NCBI GenBank assembly: GCA_947500645.1
Contig: CANMSD010000003.1
Location: forward strand, 432,501-496,500
Length of the DNA: 64,000 nt
Direction: 5' to 3'
Source of the DNA: an uncultured Erythrobacter sp.
Lineage (GTDB): Bacteria > Pseudomonadota > Alphaproteobacteria > Sphingomonadales > Sphingomonadaceae
The notes under the pieces were generated by a model that saw only the letters and a list, made by a program, of their open reading frames with translations, did no database searches and was not told the DNA's origin. This document shows, piece after piece, positions 16,005-25,080 of the stretch. How positions within the stretch are numbered: position 1 is the stretch's first letter; every line of letters begins with the position of its first letter. The position numbers were made by a program, and so were the translations under genes.

Positions 16005-17398
16005 TATCCGTCCATTCCCAGTGCCGCGCGAGCCTGCGCAACCTGAGCCTTTACCTGCTCCGGCGCGGTCCCGCCATAGCTCGCGCGCGCCGCTACCGAA
16101 GCATCGACAGACAGCGCTGCAAAGACACGCTCGTCGATGCGTGCATCGATTGCGCGCAAATCCGCAAGCGGCAATTCATCGAGCGCGCAGCAGCGCTCCT
16201 CCGCCAGTTTCACCGCCGCGCCGGTAATATGGTGCGCCTCGCGAAACGGAATGTCAGCCTCGGTCACCAGCCAATCGGCAAGATCGGTCGCCGTGGCATA
16301 ACCAAGCTGAGCGGCCTCGCGCATCCGGTCCGTCTTGAACGTGCTGTCCGCGACCATCCCCGTCATCGCTGCAATGCTGAGCTCCATCAATCCTGCAGCT
16401 TCGAACACTGGGGGTTTGTCGTCCTGCATGTCTTTCGAATAGGCGAGCGGCAGGCCCTTCATCGTCACCATCAGCGCGGTGGTGCAACCGATCACCCGGC
16501 CAGCATGTCCGCGCACCAGTTCGGCGGCATCGGGGTTCTTCTTTTGCGGCATGATTGAGCTGCCGGTCGAGAGCGTGTCGGCCATGGTGACGAAGCCGAA
16601 GGGTTGGCTTGCCCATAGGATGAACTCCTCGGCCAGGCGCGACAGATGCACCGCGCAAGTGGAGCAAGCAAACAGGAAATCCATCGCGAAATCGCGGTCG
16701 GACACGGCATCGAGCGAGTTTGCGGTCGGCCGGTCGAATTCGAGCGCTTTTGCGGTCGTCTCGCGGTTTACAGGAAAGCCGGTTCCCGCAAGCGCAGCCG
16801 AGCCGAGCGGGCTTTCATTGAGCCGGGCGCGGGCATCGCTCAGGCGCGAGCGGTCGCGGCGGATCATCTCATAGTAGGCCATCAAATGGTGACCGAGCGT
16901 AACCGGCTGCGCGGTTTGCAAATGGGTGAAGCCGGGCATCACGCTTTCCGCATGTTCGCCCGCACGGGTCACAAGCGCGCGTTGCAACTCCGCAAGCCCC
17001 GCATCCATTTGGTCAATCGCGCCGCGCACCCACAGTTTGAAATCGGTCGCCACCTGATCGTTGCGACTGCGCGCAGTGTGCAGGCGGCCAGCGACCGGGC
17101 CGATCAGTTCGGTCAGGCGGGCCTCGACGGTCATGTGAATGTCCTCGAGATCCCAGTCCTCGGGAACCCCGTCGCGCTCATATTCCTCGGCGATCTGAGC
17201 AAGGCCGCCGTCAATGGTCGCAGCGTCTTCTTCGCTGATGATTCCCTGCGCGCCCAGCATGGCAACATGCGCGCGGCTGCCGGCGATATCCTGCCGCCAC
17301 AGCGCCTTGTCGAACGGGATCGAGGCATTGATTTCGCGCATGATCGCACTAGGTCCAGCTGAGAACCTGCCGCCCCACATCGTGTTGGATTTGCTCAT
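16004..17398 (-). CDS. argH: Argininosuccinate lyase
   Basis: 464 residues from the ATG at 17398 (an alternative ATG is six codons inside, right at MWGGRF). It splits argininosuccinate to arginine and fumarate in the last step of arginine synthesis. The fumarase/aspartase superfamily loop with the catalytic serine is present as [13 protein letters not shown], with [20 protein letters not shown] and [16 protein letters not shown] upstream. The reading frame extends 54 codons further 5' into the divergent tlpA-like gene, but that part has no argH character. Its start codon interlocks with that of the divergent gene in one CATG. Confidence 0.96.
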   Translation of the reverse strand: MSKSNTMWGGRFSAGPSAIMREINASIPFDKALWRQDIAGSRAHVAMLGAQGIISEEDAATIDGGLAQIAEEYERDGVPEDWDLEDIHMTVEARLTELIGPVAGRLHTARSRNDQVATDFKLWVRGAIDQMDAGLAELQRALVTRAGEHAESVMPGFTHLQTAQPVTLGHHLMAYYEMIRRDRSRLSDARARLNESPLGSAALAGTGFPVNRETTAKALEFDRPTANSLDAVSDRDFAMDFLFACSTCAVHLSRLAEEFILWASQPFGFVTMADTLSTGSSIMPQKKNPDAAELVRGHAGRVIGCTTALMVTMKGLPLAYSKDMQDDKPPVFEAAGLMELSIAAMTGMVADSTFKTDRMREAAQLGYATATDLADWLVTEADIPFREAHHITGAAVKLAEERCCALDELPLADLRAIDARIDERVFAALSVDASVAARASYGGTAPEQVKAQVAQARAALGMDG

Positions 17399-17996
17399 GT
17401 CGCTTCGATTGCCGTTCTTTGCCTTGGCCCTGATGGTGCCGCTTGCGGCCTGCGATAGTGGCGCGGGCGAGGGTGCGCAACAACAGGGTGAATTGGGCGA
17501 GAACAAGTCAGGCTTGGCCGAGGCGGAGGTCGGCGAGATCGACCGGGCGCAGGCGGGCACTGAATTGCCTCAGCTGTCGTTCACCGATCCTGCGGGGAAT
17601 GTGCTCGATTTTGCGTCGCTGGACGGACAGCCTGTATTGCTCAATCTTTGGGCAACATGGTGCGCGCCGTGTAAGGTGGAGATGCCTTCGCTCGATCGCC
17701 TTGCCCAGGAAATGGGCAGTGATTTGCGAGTAATTACAGTGAGTCAGGATATGCGCGGGGCTGAACTGGTGGAGCCGTATTACGCGCAGCAGGGCTTTGA
17801 CAATCTTGAGCCGTGGCTCGATCCGAAGAACACACTCGACCGCGCGCTGGATAATGGCGGCGTGTTGCCGCTCACCATCCTGTTTGGCGCTGACGGGCGC
17901 GAAGTCTTGCGGGTGAAGGGCGGCTATGAGTGGGACAGCGAAGAGGCGATAGCGCTCGTTTCCGAAGCTTTGGCTGGTTCTGGAAGCGCCGAATAA
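17397..17996 (+). CDS. TlpA/DsbE-like thiol-disulfide lipoprotein
   Basis: 199 residues. A signal sequence with lipobox PLAA-C19 makes it a probable periplasm-facing lipoprotein. Residues 20-55 are a low-complexity linker; residues 56-195 are a thioredoxin fold with [20 protein letters not shown], giving the active pair Cys89 and Cys92, and a cis-Pro region in [14 protein letters not shown]. TlpA/ResA/DsbE proteins reduce periplasmic disulfides, often for cytochrome c maturation; no partner gene is nearby. The ATG is the only one that keeps the lipobox, and it shares CATG with argH on the other strand, so its promoter and ribosome site lie inside argH coding DNA. The last 73 bp overlap the convergent FAD gene. 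Confidence 0.87.
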   Translation: MSLRLPFFALALMVPLAACDSGAGEGAQQQGELGENKSGLAEAEVGEIDRAQAGTELPQLSFTDPAGNVLDFASLDGQPVLLNLWATWCAPCKVEMPSLDRLAQEMGSDLRVITVSQDMRGAELVEPYYAQQGFDNLEPWLDPKNTLDRALDNGGVLPLTILFGADGREVLRVKGGYEWDSEEAIALVSEALAGSGSAE

Positions 17997-19198
17997 TCAG
18001 GTGGTGGCAGGTCAAGCGAAGCCAGCGGCCATCCGAACATACCTGACATCAGCAATGCCTGGATGCGAGAGATCGGCCAGATTTGCGAGAGCGGCGCGAG
18101 AATTCGGTCGCGCAACCAAGGCTCAATCCCGCCATCCGATTGGTACAGCGGCGTGAAAAACGCCGTCACCCACTGATAGATATCGACATGGTCGCGCCGC
18201 CACGATTTGGCGAGGCGCAAGGCCTCACCCAGCGTGCGCCCTTCGGCAAGGCCGCGCCGCAACGACCATGCATCGAGCAGTGCCATATTCGCGCCTTGCC
18301 CCAATTGCGGGCTGGCCGAATGCCACGAATCGCCGATCGCGATCATCCGTTCGGCCACAGGACGCTTGGCTGTGCGGTGGGCATAGCGCGCAAAGGTCAG
18401 CTGGTTGCGCGATGTGATCCGCTCAAGCAGCGGCGCGGTCTCAGGCCAGAGCGCAAGCACATCCGCTTTCCAAGCGTCCAGCGGCGTGTCCTGCCATGCA
18501 GGATAATCCGCGACTTTCAGGGACCAAAAGAACGCAGCCTCAGGTTGGTGAGCATCGCCGCGCGTCCCAATAGGCAGCACGCCGACCATCTGTCCCGCAC
18601 GGCGATAGCGCTGCTCCAGCAGGCCAAGATCGAAGGGATCATCGGGTTTGAGCGGCAGGCTGGCCCAGAGCGCTCCGAACGGGAGAATACCTTTGGGCGT
18701 GCTGTCGAACACAGTCTGCCATCCGCTCGCATCGACAACCAGGTCGAATTCGTCCGACGTGCTGCCGTCGCTGAAGATGAGTCGCCGCCCGGTGGCGCTC
18801 AGCGAGCTGTCGATGATCGCGCGCCCGGTGTGGACCGCAATGCCCTCGCGCTGGACGGCCTCATAAAGCACTGAGAACAGGCTGGCGCGGTGAATGCCGA
18901 TGCCAAATGAACCGGGCAGGGCGAGCTTGTCGTAGTGCGCATCGAGCGCGGTGCGTCCGTGTTCCTCCAGCCCCTTTAGCCCGCGAATGCGCGATCCGCG
19001 CCGGGCGACTTCGCCAGCGAGGCCCAATTGGGCGAGCACTGCCATGCCGGTTGGCTGGATCATCAGGCCGGAGCCGACCGGGGCAGGCTCATCGAACTGA
19101 TCGAACAGAGTGACTGCGTGGCCATCGGCATACAGCATCAGGGCCGCAGCTAGACCCGCAGGACCGCATCCTGCAATCGCGATTGTTTGCCCCGCCAT
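17924..19198 (-). CDS. FAD-dependent monooxygenase/oxidoreductase
   Basis: 424 residues. N-terminal AIAGCGPAGLAAALMLYADG is the Rossmann GxGxxG (residues 10-15) that binds FAD, and IAIGDSWHSASPQLGQGANM is the GD-type FAD ribityl motif followed by the usual GQGAN helix of aromatic-ring hydroxylases (PHBH fold). FDLVVDASG is the middle motif. The substrate is unknown; no ring-cleavage or ubiquinone gene is near. The C-terminal 60 residues (WPISRIQALLMSGMFGWPLA) look membrane-associated. Its 3' end reads 73 bp into the convergent tlpA-like gene, so about 24 codons at each end are constrained in both frames. Confidence 0.85.
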   Translation of the reverse strand: MAGQTIAIAGCGPAGLAAALMLYADGHAVTLFDQFDEPAPVGSGLMIQPTGMAVLAQLGLAGEVARRGSRIRGLKGLEEHGRTALDAHYDKLALPGSFGIGIHRASLFSVLYEAVQREGIAVHTGRAIIDSSLSATGRRLIFSDGSTSDEFDLVVDASGWQTVFDSTPKGILPFGALWASLPLKPDDPFDLGLLEQRYRRAGQMVGVLPIGTRGDAHQPEAAFFWSLKVADYPAWQDTPLDAWKADVLALWPETAPLLERITSRNQLTFARYAHRTAKRPVAERMIAIGDSWHSASPQLGQGANMALLDAWSLRRGLAEGRTLGEALRLAKSWRRDHVDIYQWVTAFFTPLYQSDGGIEPWLRDRILAPLSQIWPISRIQALLMSGMFGWPLASLDLPPPDYSALPEPAKASETSAIASSLSHS

Positions 19199-19312
19199 GT
19201 GCGATGCTTTGACGCGCTATTGCGATTTCGTCGAGTGTTTTGGGTGGTTTGGGAGTTTTTGCGAAGTTCGCTTGGAGGCGTGCCCTTCGCTGCCGCTCGG
19301 GAGTTTCGAACC

Positions 19313-19335
19313 AATTTGATCTCCCAGATCAAATT
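19313..19335 (-). terminator. Hairpin downstream of tRNA-Val
   Basis: A perfect 10-bp stem, AATTTGATCT (19313-19322) and AGATCAAATT (19326-19335), with a 3-base loop, lies 13 bp past the tRNA 3' end on the minus strand. It is AT-rich and lacks a long U-run, so it may be a terminator or a 3'-processing signal. Confidence 0.55.
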
Positions 19336-19348
19336 GCGTTATCGAAAC

Positions 19349-19424
19349 TGGTGGGCGATGACAGGCTCGAACTGCCGACCCTCTCGGTGTAAACGAGATG
19401 CTCTACCAACTGAGCTAATCGCCC
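19349..19424 (-). tRNA. tRNA-Val (anticodon TAC)
   Basis: On the minus strand GGGCGAT opens the acceptor stem and pairs with ATCGCCC; the D arm (TAGCTCAGTTGGTAGAGCA), an anticodon arm TCTCG-TTTACAC-CGAGA with anticodon TAC, and a T arm with GTTCGAGCC are all present. The 3' CCA is encoded (19349-19351). TAC reads GTA and, when modified, other valine codons. The arms are fully paired, so the gene looks functional. No integrase or duplicated 3' end was seen near it. Confidence 0.95.
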
Positions 19425-19447
19425 GCTCCGTTTCAGCGGAAGAGGCG

Positions 19448-19475
19448 CTTCTAGCGTGCAATTCTTGAAAATCAA
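19448..19475 (-). promoter_or_regulatory. Candidate promoter of tRNA-Val
   Basis: On the minus strand TTGATT (19475-19470) could be a -35 and TAGAAG (19453-19448) a -10, with 16-bp spacing, placing the start about 17 bases before the mature tRNA. The -10 is weak, so this is a suggestion only. Confidence 0.35.
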
Positions 19476-19520
19476 TTGCTGTGTGGCGGAATAGTGCATG
19501 TATCGCTATCCGCTGGTGCC

Positions 19521-20501
19521 ATGAGCACCCCGAATATCACCGTTTTGGCCACTGGTGGCACCATTGCCGGCGAAGCGGATTCCGCGACTCGGCACGATTA
19601 TCGCCCCGGGCAGATCGGGATCGAGGACTTTCTGGGCCGAGTCGAAACCCTCGGTATCGATGCCAATCTGAGCGGGACGCAAATCGCCAATATCGGCTCG
19701 GAAGATATGAGCCCGGCCATCTGGGCGCAGCTACATAAAAGCATCAGCGCCGCCATCGAAGATCCGGTTTGTACCGGCGTCATTGTCACACATGGCACCG
19801 ATACGGTGGAGGAAACCGCTTTCCTGCTCGACCTGACCTTGCCGACTATCAAGCCGGTTGTGCTGGTCGGCGCGATGCGTCCCGCCAATGCTGTCGGCTA
19901 TGATGGCCTGCGCAATTTCGCCAACGCCATCCGTGTTGCTGCGGACCGGCAAGCTGCCGGGCGCGGCGTGCTGGTGGTGATGGGCGACCGGGTGTTCGCC
20001 GCACGCGATATCCGTAAGAGCCGCACGCGCGGCACCGACGCGTTTCAGGGCTTTCCGCGCGGCTCGGTTGGACTGGTCACGCCCAGTGCGCTCGATTGGT
20101 TTGGCGCGCCGTGGCGGGTTGGTGAGAGCGCGCGCTTCCCCTTCAAACGAGATTTGCCTGATGTGCCAATCCTGTTCGTGCATGCGGGAATGACCCCGGA
20201 CTATGTCGATAGGCTGGTCAGCGACAATACGCGCGGCGTTGTTGTCGCAGGGGTAGGTGAAGGCAATATGCCAGAGCCGGTTCGCGCAGCTCTGGTTGCG
20301 CTGGCTGCGAAGGGTATGCCTGTCGTTCGCGCAAGCCGCTTGGACGAAGGGCTGGTCGACCGCGAGCCGGAGGATGATGAGAATCGCTTCGTTGCCGCGC
20401 GCGCGCTCAATCCGCAGAAGGCGCGAATATTGCTGCAAATGCTGATCGCGGCAGGAACTCTCGATCCCACCGCGATTCAGCTTGAGTACGACGGGCGCTA
20501 G
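19521..20501 (+). CDS. Asparaginase (type II-like family)
   Basis: 326 residues from the ATG at 19521. The two nucleophile threonine motifs of the asparaginase family are present: ATGGTIAG (residues 10-17) and VTHGTDTVEETAFLLDL (HGTDT at 91-95). It hydrolyses asparagine to aspartate and ammonia. A longer frame from 19476 would not add a convincing signal peptide, so the protein is probably cytoplasmic even though the sequence resembles the type II group. The gene stands alone between tRNA-Val and a convergent dehydrogenase; a hairpin of the dispersed-repeat type follows its stop. Confidence 0.88.
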   Translation: MSTPNITVLATGGTIAGEADSATRHDYRPGQIGIEDFLGRVETLGIDANLSGTQIANIGSEDMSPAIWAQLHKSISAAIEDPVCTGVIVTHGTDTVEETAFLLDLTLPTIKPVVLVGAMRPANAVGYDGLRNFANAIRVAADRQAAGRGVLVVMGDRVFAARDIRKSRTRGTDAFQGFPRGSVGLVTPSALDWFGAPWRVGESARFPFKRDLPDVPILFVHAGMTPDYVDRLVSDNTRGVVVAGVGEGNMPEPVRAALVALAAKGMPVVRASRLDEGLVDREPEDDENRFVAARALNPQKARILLQMLIAAGTLDPTAIQLEYDGR

Positions 20502-20509
20502 TTTGTCAT

Positions 20510-20527
20510 GCACGCCATCGGGCGTGC
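20510..20527. repeat. Isolated repeat-family hairpin after the asparaginase gene
   Basis: GCACGCC (20510-20516) ATCG GGCGTGC (20521-20527): the same 7-bp stem as dispersed-repeat copy 1, with loop ATCG instead of ATCC. It is followed by GAAACTC rather than the GAnnTCCTC flank. It lies between convergent genes and may act as a shared terminator. Confidence 0.6.
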
Positions 20528-20543
20528 GAAACTCTGCAACCCC

Positions 20544-21659
20544 TCACCCCCAGGGCGTCACCAGATACTTCTCGCCGGTTTTCATCTGGCGATAATCTAG
20601 GATCGCGTCCTTCGTGAGCATGCCGTGGAGATCGACCTTTTCCTTGTAGCTGCTGGCAAAGGTGGTCGTGAGGTTTTCAAGCACGCGGGTGCGCATCTTT
20701 ACCACCGTTTCCATGCCAGCTTTGGCGAGGAATGGCGTCAGCAGCCAACCCGAAACCGTCCATTGCAGGCCGTAGGATGGCGTCAGGATCGTCGGGTTCT
20801 GGAGGTCCAACCGCCCATATTGATACATCTTTTTGTCTTGGTTGGAGCCATAGCGCGAAAACTCGTCCATTTGGCTGACGGCAACCTGCTCCATCGCTTT
20901 CAAGACATGGTCGGTGTTTTGCCCACCGCCAATCGGATCAAAGCCCAGAAATGCCCCGGTTTCAGAAATCGCTGCGCGCAATTGCTTCATGTAGTCATCA
21001 TCAGATGAGTTCACGACATACTTCGCGCCAAGGCCTTTCAGCAGGTCCACCTGCTCCTGCCGACGCACGATATTGACCAGTTTCATCCCGTCTTCGAGGC
21101 AGATCTTATTGAGCATCTGACCAAGGTTTGATGCCGCGGCAAGGTGGATGATCGCGTCATGCCCTTCCATTTTTGCCGTTTCGACAAAGCCAAGTGCCGT
21201 CATCGGATTAACGAAGCTGGAAGCGCCCACTTCTGAACTGTGATCGCCCAATGGCAAGCACATCATAGCATCAGCGATTGCATACTGGCTGAAGGCATTG
21301 CCAGGAACGCAGGCAACCCGCTGACCCATCAATGCCTTGGCCATATCGCCATCGCCGGTTGCGACGACAGTGCCTGCGCCTTCGTTGCCTGCTGGCAAAC
21401 GCTGACCATGGCGGCCGCGTTGACCGGACAGGAAGGGCTCGGGCATTTGGGCGACGATCTTGCCGTCGGAATATTCCGCGTTTTCGAAATCAGCTGCGCT
21501 TGTCAGAATCGCTAGGTCGGACGGGTTGATCGGTGCCGCCTCCATCTTGACCAGCACCTGGTTGCCAGTCGGCTCGGGAAAGCTCTCCTCGGCGATTTCC
21601 AGCGTGAGCGCGCCGCCTGCATCAAGGGTGGTGAAAAGCTGTTTTCCGGTGGTGGTCAT
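20544..21659 (-). CDS. Zinc-type alcohol dehydrogenase-like (MDR) oxidoreductase
   Basis: 371 residues from the ATG at 21659, nine bases after AGGAGA. The N-terminal GroES-like domain has EAAPINPSDLAIL and GNEGAGTVVATG; the nucleotide domain is reached by NPMTALGFVETAKMEGHDAI and continues DAIIHLAAASNLGQM, which replaces the usual GxGxxG. Zinc ligands of classical ADHs are not evident, so it belongs to the quinone-reductase or enoyl-reductase-like side of the superfamily. Substrate unknown. It is coupled to the membrane-protein gene upstream by an ATGA overlap, so the two are likely co-expressed. Confidence 0.82.
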   Translation of the reverse strand: MTTTGKQLFTTLDAGGALTLEIAEESFPEPTGNQVLVKMEAAPINPSDLAILTSAADFENAEYSDGKIVAQMPEPFLSGQRGRHGQRLPAGNEGAGTVVATGDGDMAKALMGQRVACVPGNAFSQYAIADAMMCLPLGDHSSEVGASSFVNPMTALGFVETAKMEGHDAIIHLAAASNLGQMLNKICLEDGMKLVNIVRRQEQVDLLKGLGAKYVVNSSDDDYMKQLRAAISETGAFLGFDPIGGGQNTDHVLKAMEQVAVSQMDEFSRYGSNQDKKMYQYGRLDLQNPTILTPSYGLQWTVSGWLLTPFLAKAGMETVVKMRTRVLENLTTTFASSYKEKVDLHGMLTKDAILDYRQMKTGEKYLVTPWG

Positions 21660-22057
21660 TGGGTGTTCTCCTGTGAATTTTTGGTTTTCGTTGTTTCGCG
21701 GGGCATTATCTCGACCAGAACGATCATAAACGCCCATATTGCCAGCGTCGGCTGAAGTTTGGGAACTCTGGCGAGTTTGAAAAAGTCCTCTGCAATGAAG
21801 GGGAATGCGATGATAGATACGGCAGTCATGACCCCATAGAAAAGCTTGTATTCGCTTCGTCCAAGATAGAGGATCATCACGACGATCGCCGCGCTGAGGA
21901 TTAGAAGCGCTGCGAAATCGCGCACGGGCAGTCCTTCGCCACCAACCAATACGAAGCCGAGGACCGCGCCGAACACGATATTGATGCCGTCGACATTGGC
22001 TTTGTATTCGCCTTCGGTGATCCGAAAGCTGGGCGGCATCTTGTACCAGTTTGCCAT
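21656..22057 (-). CDS. Four-helix membrane protein of unknown function
   Basis: 133 residues with hydrophobic segments at about 25-42, 48-66, 72-92 and 101-117. The N-terminus (MANWYKMPPSFRITEGEYKA) is soluble and conserved-looking, the C-terminus polar (TTKTKNSQENTQ). I do not recognise a family. It overlaps the dehydrogenase start by ATGA and follows truA by a 2-bp gap, so fmt, truA, this gene and the dehydrogenase form one minus-strand transcription unit. Confidence 0.75.
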   Translation of the reverse strand: MANWYKMPPSFRITEGEYKANVDGINIVFGAVLGFVLVGGEGLPVRDFAALLILSAAIVVMILYLGRSEYKLFYGVMTAVSIIAFPFIAEDFFKLARVPKLQPTLAIWAFMIVLVEIMPRETTKTKNSQENTQ

Positions 22058-22059
22058 TG

Positions 22060-22824
22060 TTACCGCTCTTCCTCTGGATAGCTTGCTTCGACGAAGTAGA
22101 GGCCGTGGGGCGGTGCGTTAAGCCCCAATTCCTGACGGTCTTTTGCTTCGAGCGCTTGGGCCAGGCGGCCTTTGTCCCACGTGCTCACCCCAACCAACTT
22201 CAGCGAGCCGACCATTGAGCGGACCTGATGATGCAGGAAACTGCGTGCGGCGGCATGGATGTGAATCTCCGGGCCAAGAGGCGTGGTGACTCGCTCTACG
22301 TCCAGCTGATCGAGCGTTTTGACCGGGTCCTTCGCCTGACATTTGACCGAGCGGAAGGTGGTGAAGTCATGCCGCCCGACCAGCACTTGTGCAGCGTCGG
22401 CCATAGCTTCCACGTCCAACTCTGGCCCGACCTGCCAGGCGCGCTTGCGTCCGAAGGTGAGTGGCGCGCGGCGATTGACTATGCGGTAGAGATAGCGCCG
22501 CCCGGTGCAGGAAAAGCGGGCGTGCCAGTCATCTGGCACAATCTCGCAGGCCGTCACCGCGATCGGGTTCGGCCGCAGCTGCGCGTTGAGCGCCTCCATA
22601 AAACGGAACGGCGTGAGCTCTTTCTCGATATCGATATGGCTGCGCATGGCGAGCGCGTGGACCCCGGTGTCGGTGCGGCCAGAGCTAAGCAATTGCGGGT
22701 TTTCGCCGGTGATCGCATGCGCGGCCTCTTCGACTGCCTGCTGCACGGTGGGGCCGTGCTTCTGGCGCTGGAGACCCTGATAAGGCGTGCCGTCGAATTC
22801 GAGAGTGAGCGCAAAACGGGTCAC
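22060..22824 (-). CDS. truA: tRNA pseudouridine(38-40) synthase
   Basis: 254 residues with a GTG start at 22824 that overlaps the fmt stop as GTGA. The frame runs further upstream, but those codons lie inside fmt and have no TruA character, while residue 1 of the GTG form is followed by [15 protein letters not shown], the usual N-terminus. The catalytic Asp52 is in [12 protein letters not shown]. It converts uridines 38-40 of the tRNA anticodon arm to pseudouridine. Reading just after fmt links initiator tRNA formylation and tRNA modification in one unit. Confidence 0.93.
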   Translation of the reverse strand: MTRFALTLEFDGTPYQGLQRQKHGPTVQQAVEEAAHAITGENPQLLSSGRTDTGVHALAMRSHIDIEKELTPFRFMEALNAQLRPNPIAVTACEIVPDDWHARFSCTGRRYLYRIVNRRAPLTFGRKRAWQVGPELDVEAMADAAQVLVGRHDFTTFRSVKCQAKDPVKTLDQLDVERVTTPLGPEIHIHAAARSFLHHQVRSMVGSLKLVGVSTWDKGRLAQALEAKDRQELGLNAPPHGLYFVEASYPEEER

Positions 22825-23726
22825 GCCAGGATCGTGCCTTTCGCGATTGTCCGCCCGCGCAGGAAGTCTTCTCGGTCCATTGCGGGCTTGCCTGCAGGTT
22901 GCAATCGGGTGGGGCGAAGCGCGTCCTTTCCACAAGCGATCGTCAGCTCGTCGTCGAGCACCTCACCAGATCGGCCCCTTTCTTCGCAAACTTCCGCGCG
23001 CAGCAGTTTTACGCGCATGCCGTCCACTTCGAACCACGCTCCGGGGAACGGGGCGAGGCCGTGGATGTGCCGCACCAGCTCCTCTGCGTCGCGCGACCAG
23101 TCGATCCGCGCCTCGGCTTTATCGATTTTGGGAGCATAAATTGCCTCCGCGTCGTCCTGTATCTGAGGAGTGATATTCGGCAGGTCGGCCAGCACCTCTA
23201 CCATGGCATTTGCGCCCAGTTCGGCGAGCTCTTCGGTCAGCTCTCCGGTGGTCTTGTCGAGCACGGGCGTTGTCACTTTGGCGAGCATCGGGCCGGTATC
23301 CAGCCCAGCTTCCATCTGCATAATGGTGACGCCGGTCTGCTCGTCGCCCGCCATGATCGCGCGGTGGATCGGCGCGGCGCCGCGCCAGCGTGGCAGCAGC
23401 GACGCGTGGATGTTGAGGCAGCCATGCTTGTGCGCGTCGAGCACAGCCTGCGGCAGGATCAGTCCATAGGCTGCAACCACTGCAACATCGGCGTTGAGCG
23501 CCGCGAACTCAGCCTGCGCGTCTTCCTTGCGCAAGGATTTCGGGTGGCGCACCGGTAAGCCAAGCTCTTCTGCCTTGGCCTGAACCGGGGAGGGGCGCAG
23601 TTTCTTGCCCCGACCGGCTGGACGCGGCGGTTGGGTGTAGACGCATTCGATCTCATGCCCCGCCTCATGCAACGCGGCCAGTGCCGGCACCGCAAAATCG
23701 GGCGTTCCCATAAAAACAATTTTCAT
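22821..23726 (-). CDS. fmt: Methionyl-tRNA formyltransferase
   Basis: 301 residues from the ATG at 23726 (an in-frame ATG four codons upstream at 23738 is also possible). It formylates Met-tRNAfMet with 10-formyl-[22 protein letters not shown] begins the formyltransferase fold, and [20 protein letters not shown] carries the catalytic Asn/His region, with LDTGPML and the C-terminal oligonucleotide-binding domain ([19 protein letters not shown]). The deformylase gene def lies about 0.8 kb away in divergent orientation beyond recR, an arrangement that keeps the formylation cycle together. Confidence 0.95.
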   Translation of the reverse strand: MKIVFMGTPDFAVPALAALHEAGHEIECVYTQPPRPAGRGKKLRPSPVQAKAEELGLPVRHPKSLRKEDAQAEFAALNADVAVVAAYGLILPQAVLDAHKHGCLNIHASLLPRWRGAAPIHRAIMAGDEQTGVTIMQMEAGLDTGPMLAKVTTPVLDKTTGELTEELAELGANAMVEVLADLPNITPQIQDDAEAIYAPKIDKAEARIDWSRDAEELVRHIHGLAPFPGAWFEVDGMRVKLLRAEVCEERGRSGEVLDDELTIACGKDALRPTRLQPAGKPAMDREDFLRGRTIAKGTILA

Positions 23727-23791
23727 TTTTGGGCGCATAACGCTTCGAACCGGCCTTTCTCGTTACCGCCGCAGCCCCTATCTCTCCCCCC

Positions 23792-24388
23792 ATGGCATCG
23801 CAAGAGATCGAAGCTTTATCGAGCACATTGGCCCGCCTGCCAGGGCTGGGGCCGCGCTCTGCTCGGCGTGCGGTGTTGTGGCTGGTCAAGAACCGGGAGC
23901 AGGCACTGCCCGCCTTGTTAAAGGCGCTGACCGCGGTCGATGAAACGCTGGTCGAGTGCGCCACATGCGGCAATGTCGATACCACTGACCCATGCGGAAT
24001 CTGCGCCGATCCAAAGCGGGACGCGAAATCGCTGTGCGTGGTGGAAGATGTCGCCGATGTCTGGGCGCTGGATCGGGCGAGGCTGTTTTCTGGCCGCTAT
24101 CACGTACTGGGTGGCAAGCTGTCTGCGCTCGACGGCGTGGGGCCGGAGGATCTGAACATCGCGGCGCTGCTGTCGCGGGTCGAGGATGGCTCGGTCGATG
24201 AGGTGGTGTTGGCGATGAATGCCACACTCGAAGGGCAGACGACCGCACATTACCTCGCCGAACGGCTCGAGCCCTTCGGCCTGCGCATCACGCAGCTGGC
24301 GCATGGCCTGCCGGTTGGCGGTGAACTCGATTATCTTGACGAGGGCACGCTTGCGCAGGCGCTGAGGGCACGAAGGCCGGTGGACTAG
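23792..24388 (+). CDS. recR: Recombination protein RecR
   Basis: 198 residues, the normal length. N-terminal helix-hairpin-helix [19 protein letters not shown], a four-cysteine zinc finger ([16 protein letters not shown]), a Toprim domain ([20 protein letters not shown]) and the C-terminal Walker-B-like region ([20 protein letters not shown]) are all visible. RecR works with RecF or RecO to load RecA at gaps. It is divergent from fmt. Often recR follows dnaX in other bacteria; that neighbour is not here. Confidence 0.95.
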   Translation: MASQEIEALSSTLARLPGLGPRSARRAVLWLVKNREQALPALLKALTAVDETLVECATCGNVDTTDPCGICADPKRDAKSLCVVEDVADVWALDRARLFSGRYHVLGGKLSALDGVGPEDLNIAALLSRVEDGSVDEVVLAMNATLEGQTTAHYLAERLEPFGLRITQLAHGLPVGGELDYLDEGTLAQALRARRPVD

Positions 24389-24489
24389 AACTTGCACGCG
24401 GCGACGGTTCCAAAGAAGACAAAGCTCCAATTACACTGATCGAACCGTTCCGCTTGCGACCGAACGTTTCACGCACTAAATTACTGTTC

Positions 24490-25074
24490 ATGGCTATTCG
24501 TGAAATCCTGGAAGTGCCGGATCCCCGGCTCAAAATCGTGTCTGAACCGGTGAAACCGGAAGAGTTCAACGATGAGCTCAAGACGCTCGTCGCCGATATG
24601 TTTGAGACGATGTACGACGCGCCCGGTATTGGTCTCGCGGCGATTCAGGTTGGCGTGCCCAAGCGGTTGCTGGTTATAGATCTGCAAGAGCCGGATACCG
24701 ATGCGGAGCCTGAAGAATGCGACCACGATCACGGCGATGGAGAGGGTTCGCACAAACACTATCCGGTGAAGAACAACCCGCGCGTGTTCGTGAACCCTGA
24801 GATTCTTGACCCGGCAGAAGATCTTGCGACCTATCAGGAAGGCTGCCTCTCTGTCCCTGAAATCTATGCCGACATCGATCGTCCGGCGACCTGCCGCGTG
24901 CGGTATCAGGATGTCGAGGGCAAGACGCATGAGGAAGACCTCGATGGTCTGATGGCCACGTGCATTCAGCACGAGATGGACCACCTCGAAGGTATCCTGT
25001 TTATCGACCACCTTAGCCGCCTCAAGCGCTCGATGGCGCTCAAGAAGCTGAAGAAAATCAGGCAGGCGGCGTAG
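24490..25074 (+). CDS. def: Peptide deformylase with a His/Asp-rich insertion
   Basis: 194 residues from the ATG at 24490; a longer frame begins at 24454, but [15 protein letters not shown] is the family start. The three deformylase motifs are intact: GIGLAAIQ (46-53), EGCLS (117-121, metal-binding Cys) and QHEMDHLEG (160-168, two metal-binding His and the catalytic Glu). Between strands, residues 68-96 form an extra loop containing [15 protein letters not shown], rich in His, Asp and one Cys, making the protein about 20 residues longer than typical. It removes the formyl group from new proteins. recR lies just upstream on the same strand. Confidence 0.94.
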   Translation: MAIREILEVPDPRLKIVSEPVKPEEFNDELKTLVADMFETMYDAPGIGLAAIQVGVPKRLLVIDLQEPDTDAEPEECDHDHGDGEGSHKHYPVKNNPRVFVNPEILDPAEDLATYQEGCLSVPEIYADIDRPATCRVRYQDVEGKTHEEDLDGLMATCIQHEMDHLEGILFIDHLSRLKRSMALKKLKKIRQAA

Positions 25075-25080
25075 GCGTAG

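Noticed and set aside
19349..19424. tRNA-Val as an integration site
   Set aside because: No integrase, no duplicated tRNA 3' end and no foreign-looking genes next to it.
19187..19468. 93-codon plus-strand frame ending over the tRNA gene
   Set aside because: It reads antisense through tRNA-Val, a well-known source of false proteins; no ribosome site.
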